Below, in pieces: positions 63,668 to 64,000 of a stretch of 64,000 nucleotides of DNA (its first letter is position 1; each line of letters opens with the position of its first letter). Position numbers and translations under genes: made by a program. The DNA is from Lepidostoma basale (lineage: Eukaryota > Arthropoda > Insecta > Trichoptera > Lepidostomatidae). The notes beneath the pieces are model-generated. The model was not told the DNA's origin, made no database searches, and worked only from the letters and a program-made list of their open reading frames with translations. Location: assembly GCA_022606425.2 (NCBI GenBank), contig JAHDVF020000742.1, positions 1 through 64,000 on the forward strand, given 5' to 3'.

Positions 63668-64000
63668 CGAGGTCTGTTCAAAAAGTATCGCGAATTTTGA
63701 ATTTCCGCTGGCTACGTATATTTGATTTTTGATTTTTTTGTAGCGTTATGTTGGTACTCATGTCCCTTACTTATGCTGACAAGGTCGGCCATTTTGAATG
63801 TTTAGTTAATTTTTGACAGCTGTTTTGCTTGGATGTGTTTTGGCTCGTCTTCGATTTTTGCCTATTCCAAAAAATGGATCAAAGAATCTGTATCAAATTT
63901 TGTGTGAAAAACAAAATAAAGTGCGCGGACGCATTTCGAATGTTGACTGTGGCATATGGTGAAGCTACCTTGGACCAAAGCAACGTTTATCGGTGGTACA
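63668..64000 (+). mobile_element. Mariner transposon, left end, cut by window edge
   Basis: A TA at 63666 precedes CGAGGTCTGTTCAAAAAGTA, a typical mariner-type terminus. A 5' untranslated part leads to ATG 63874. Confidence 0.7.
63874..64000 (+). CDS. Mariner transposase, N-terminus (partial, open to the edge)
   Basis: The 42 codons read MDQRICIKFCVKNKIKCADA, FRMLTVAYGEATLDQSNVYR and WY without a stop. This matches the N-terminal helix-turn-helix of mariner transposases (F...A..ML...YG......S..Y.W). The catalytic DD34D part is beyond the window, so integrity cannot be judged. Confidence 0.65.
   Translation, partial: MDQRICIKFCVKNKIKCADAFRMLTVAYGEATLDQSNVYRWY

Noticed and set aside
1..64000. 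A novel multi-gene system (defence, secondary metabolism or similar)
   Set aside because: Only two host genes are recognisable, a structural myosin and a SOCS regulator, and they are convergent and unrelated in function. The rest is transposon debris and unassigned spacer.

Overview
The window is nuclear DNA of an insect, most probably a lepidopteran. The support is an AT-rich background, a non-muscle myosin gene whose rod is cut into many short exons with consensus GT-AG introns, and intergenic and intron DNA crowded with arthropod-type transposons: several non-LTR retrotransposon families, mariner, PIF/Harbinger, TTAA-flanked MITEs, hairpin elements and a tRNA-derived SINE. The order is an inference from the overall look. 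Insect is firm; Lepidoptera is perhaps 0.6. || Region 1 (1-19.7 kb, + strand) is the 3' half of the non-muscle myosin II heavy chain gene (zipper/zip). Fifteen exons between 2090 and 18111 join in frame to 751 codons plus a stop. They encode most of the coiled-coil rod and the short non-helical tailpiece. The 5' half (motor, neck, start of rod) lies off the left edge. The introns hold a PIF/Harbinger element, a deleted mariner, LINE tails, hairpin elements, TTAA MITEs and a SINE. A 3' UTR probably runs to a group of AATAAA signals near 19.55-19.66 kb. || Region 2 (21.4-26.3 kb, - strand, convergent with zip) holds a SOCS-family gene (SOCS2/CISH-like). One very GC-rich exon encodes an SH2 domain with the FLVRDS phosphotyrosine pocket and a C-terminal SOCS box. 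The SOCS box is interrupted by an apparent one-base frameshift at a six-G run. Its upstream side (22.4-26.2 kb) has seven perfect TTCNNNGAA motifs, the STAT consensus. This fits the known JAK/STAT negative-feedback loop, in which STAT induces SOCS and SOCS then shuts off JAK signalling. || Region 3 (26.3-64 kb) has no recognisable intact host gene. It is a mosaic of dead transposons with unique, partly CpG-rich spacers that may be intron or regulatory DNA of the SOCS gene or of neighbours outside the window. Notable items are: a broken two-exon gene of an unclassified repetitive arthropod family (43.57-44.70 kb, - strand); two families of palindromic hairpin elements, one flanked by 14-16 bp target duplications; a 33-bp-arm hairpin beside a MITE at 38.1 kb; a head-to-head pair of LINE tails at 54.8-56.1 kb; and a mariner whose transposase is open up to the right edge. 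I found no CRISPR array, rRNA gene, bona fide tRNA gene or bacterial-type system. For brevity, 'LINE-A' below means the family whose ORF ends in ...SAYP.GETA followed by a (GTTA)n tail, and 'LINE-B' the family with an ...AWNSLP... C-terminus and a (TAA)n-type tail.
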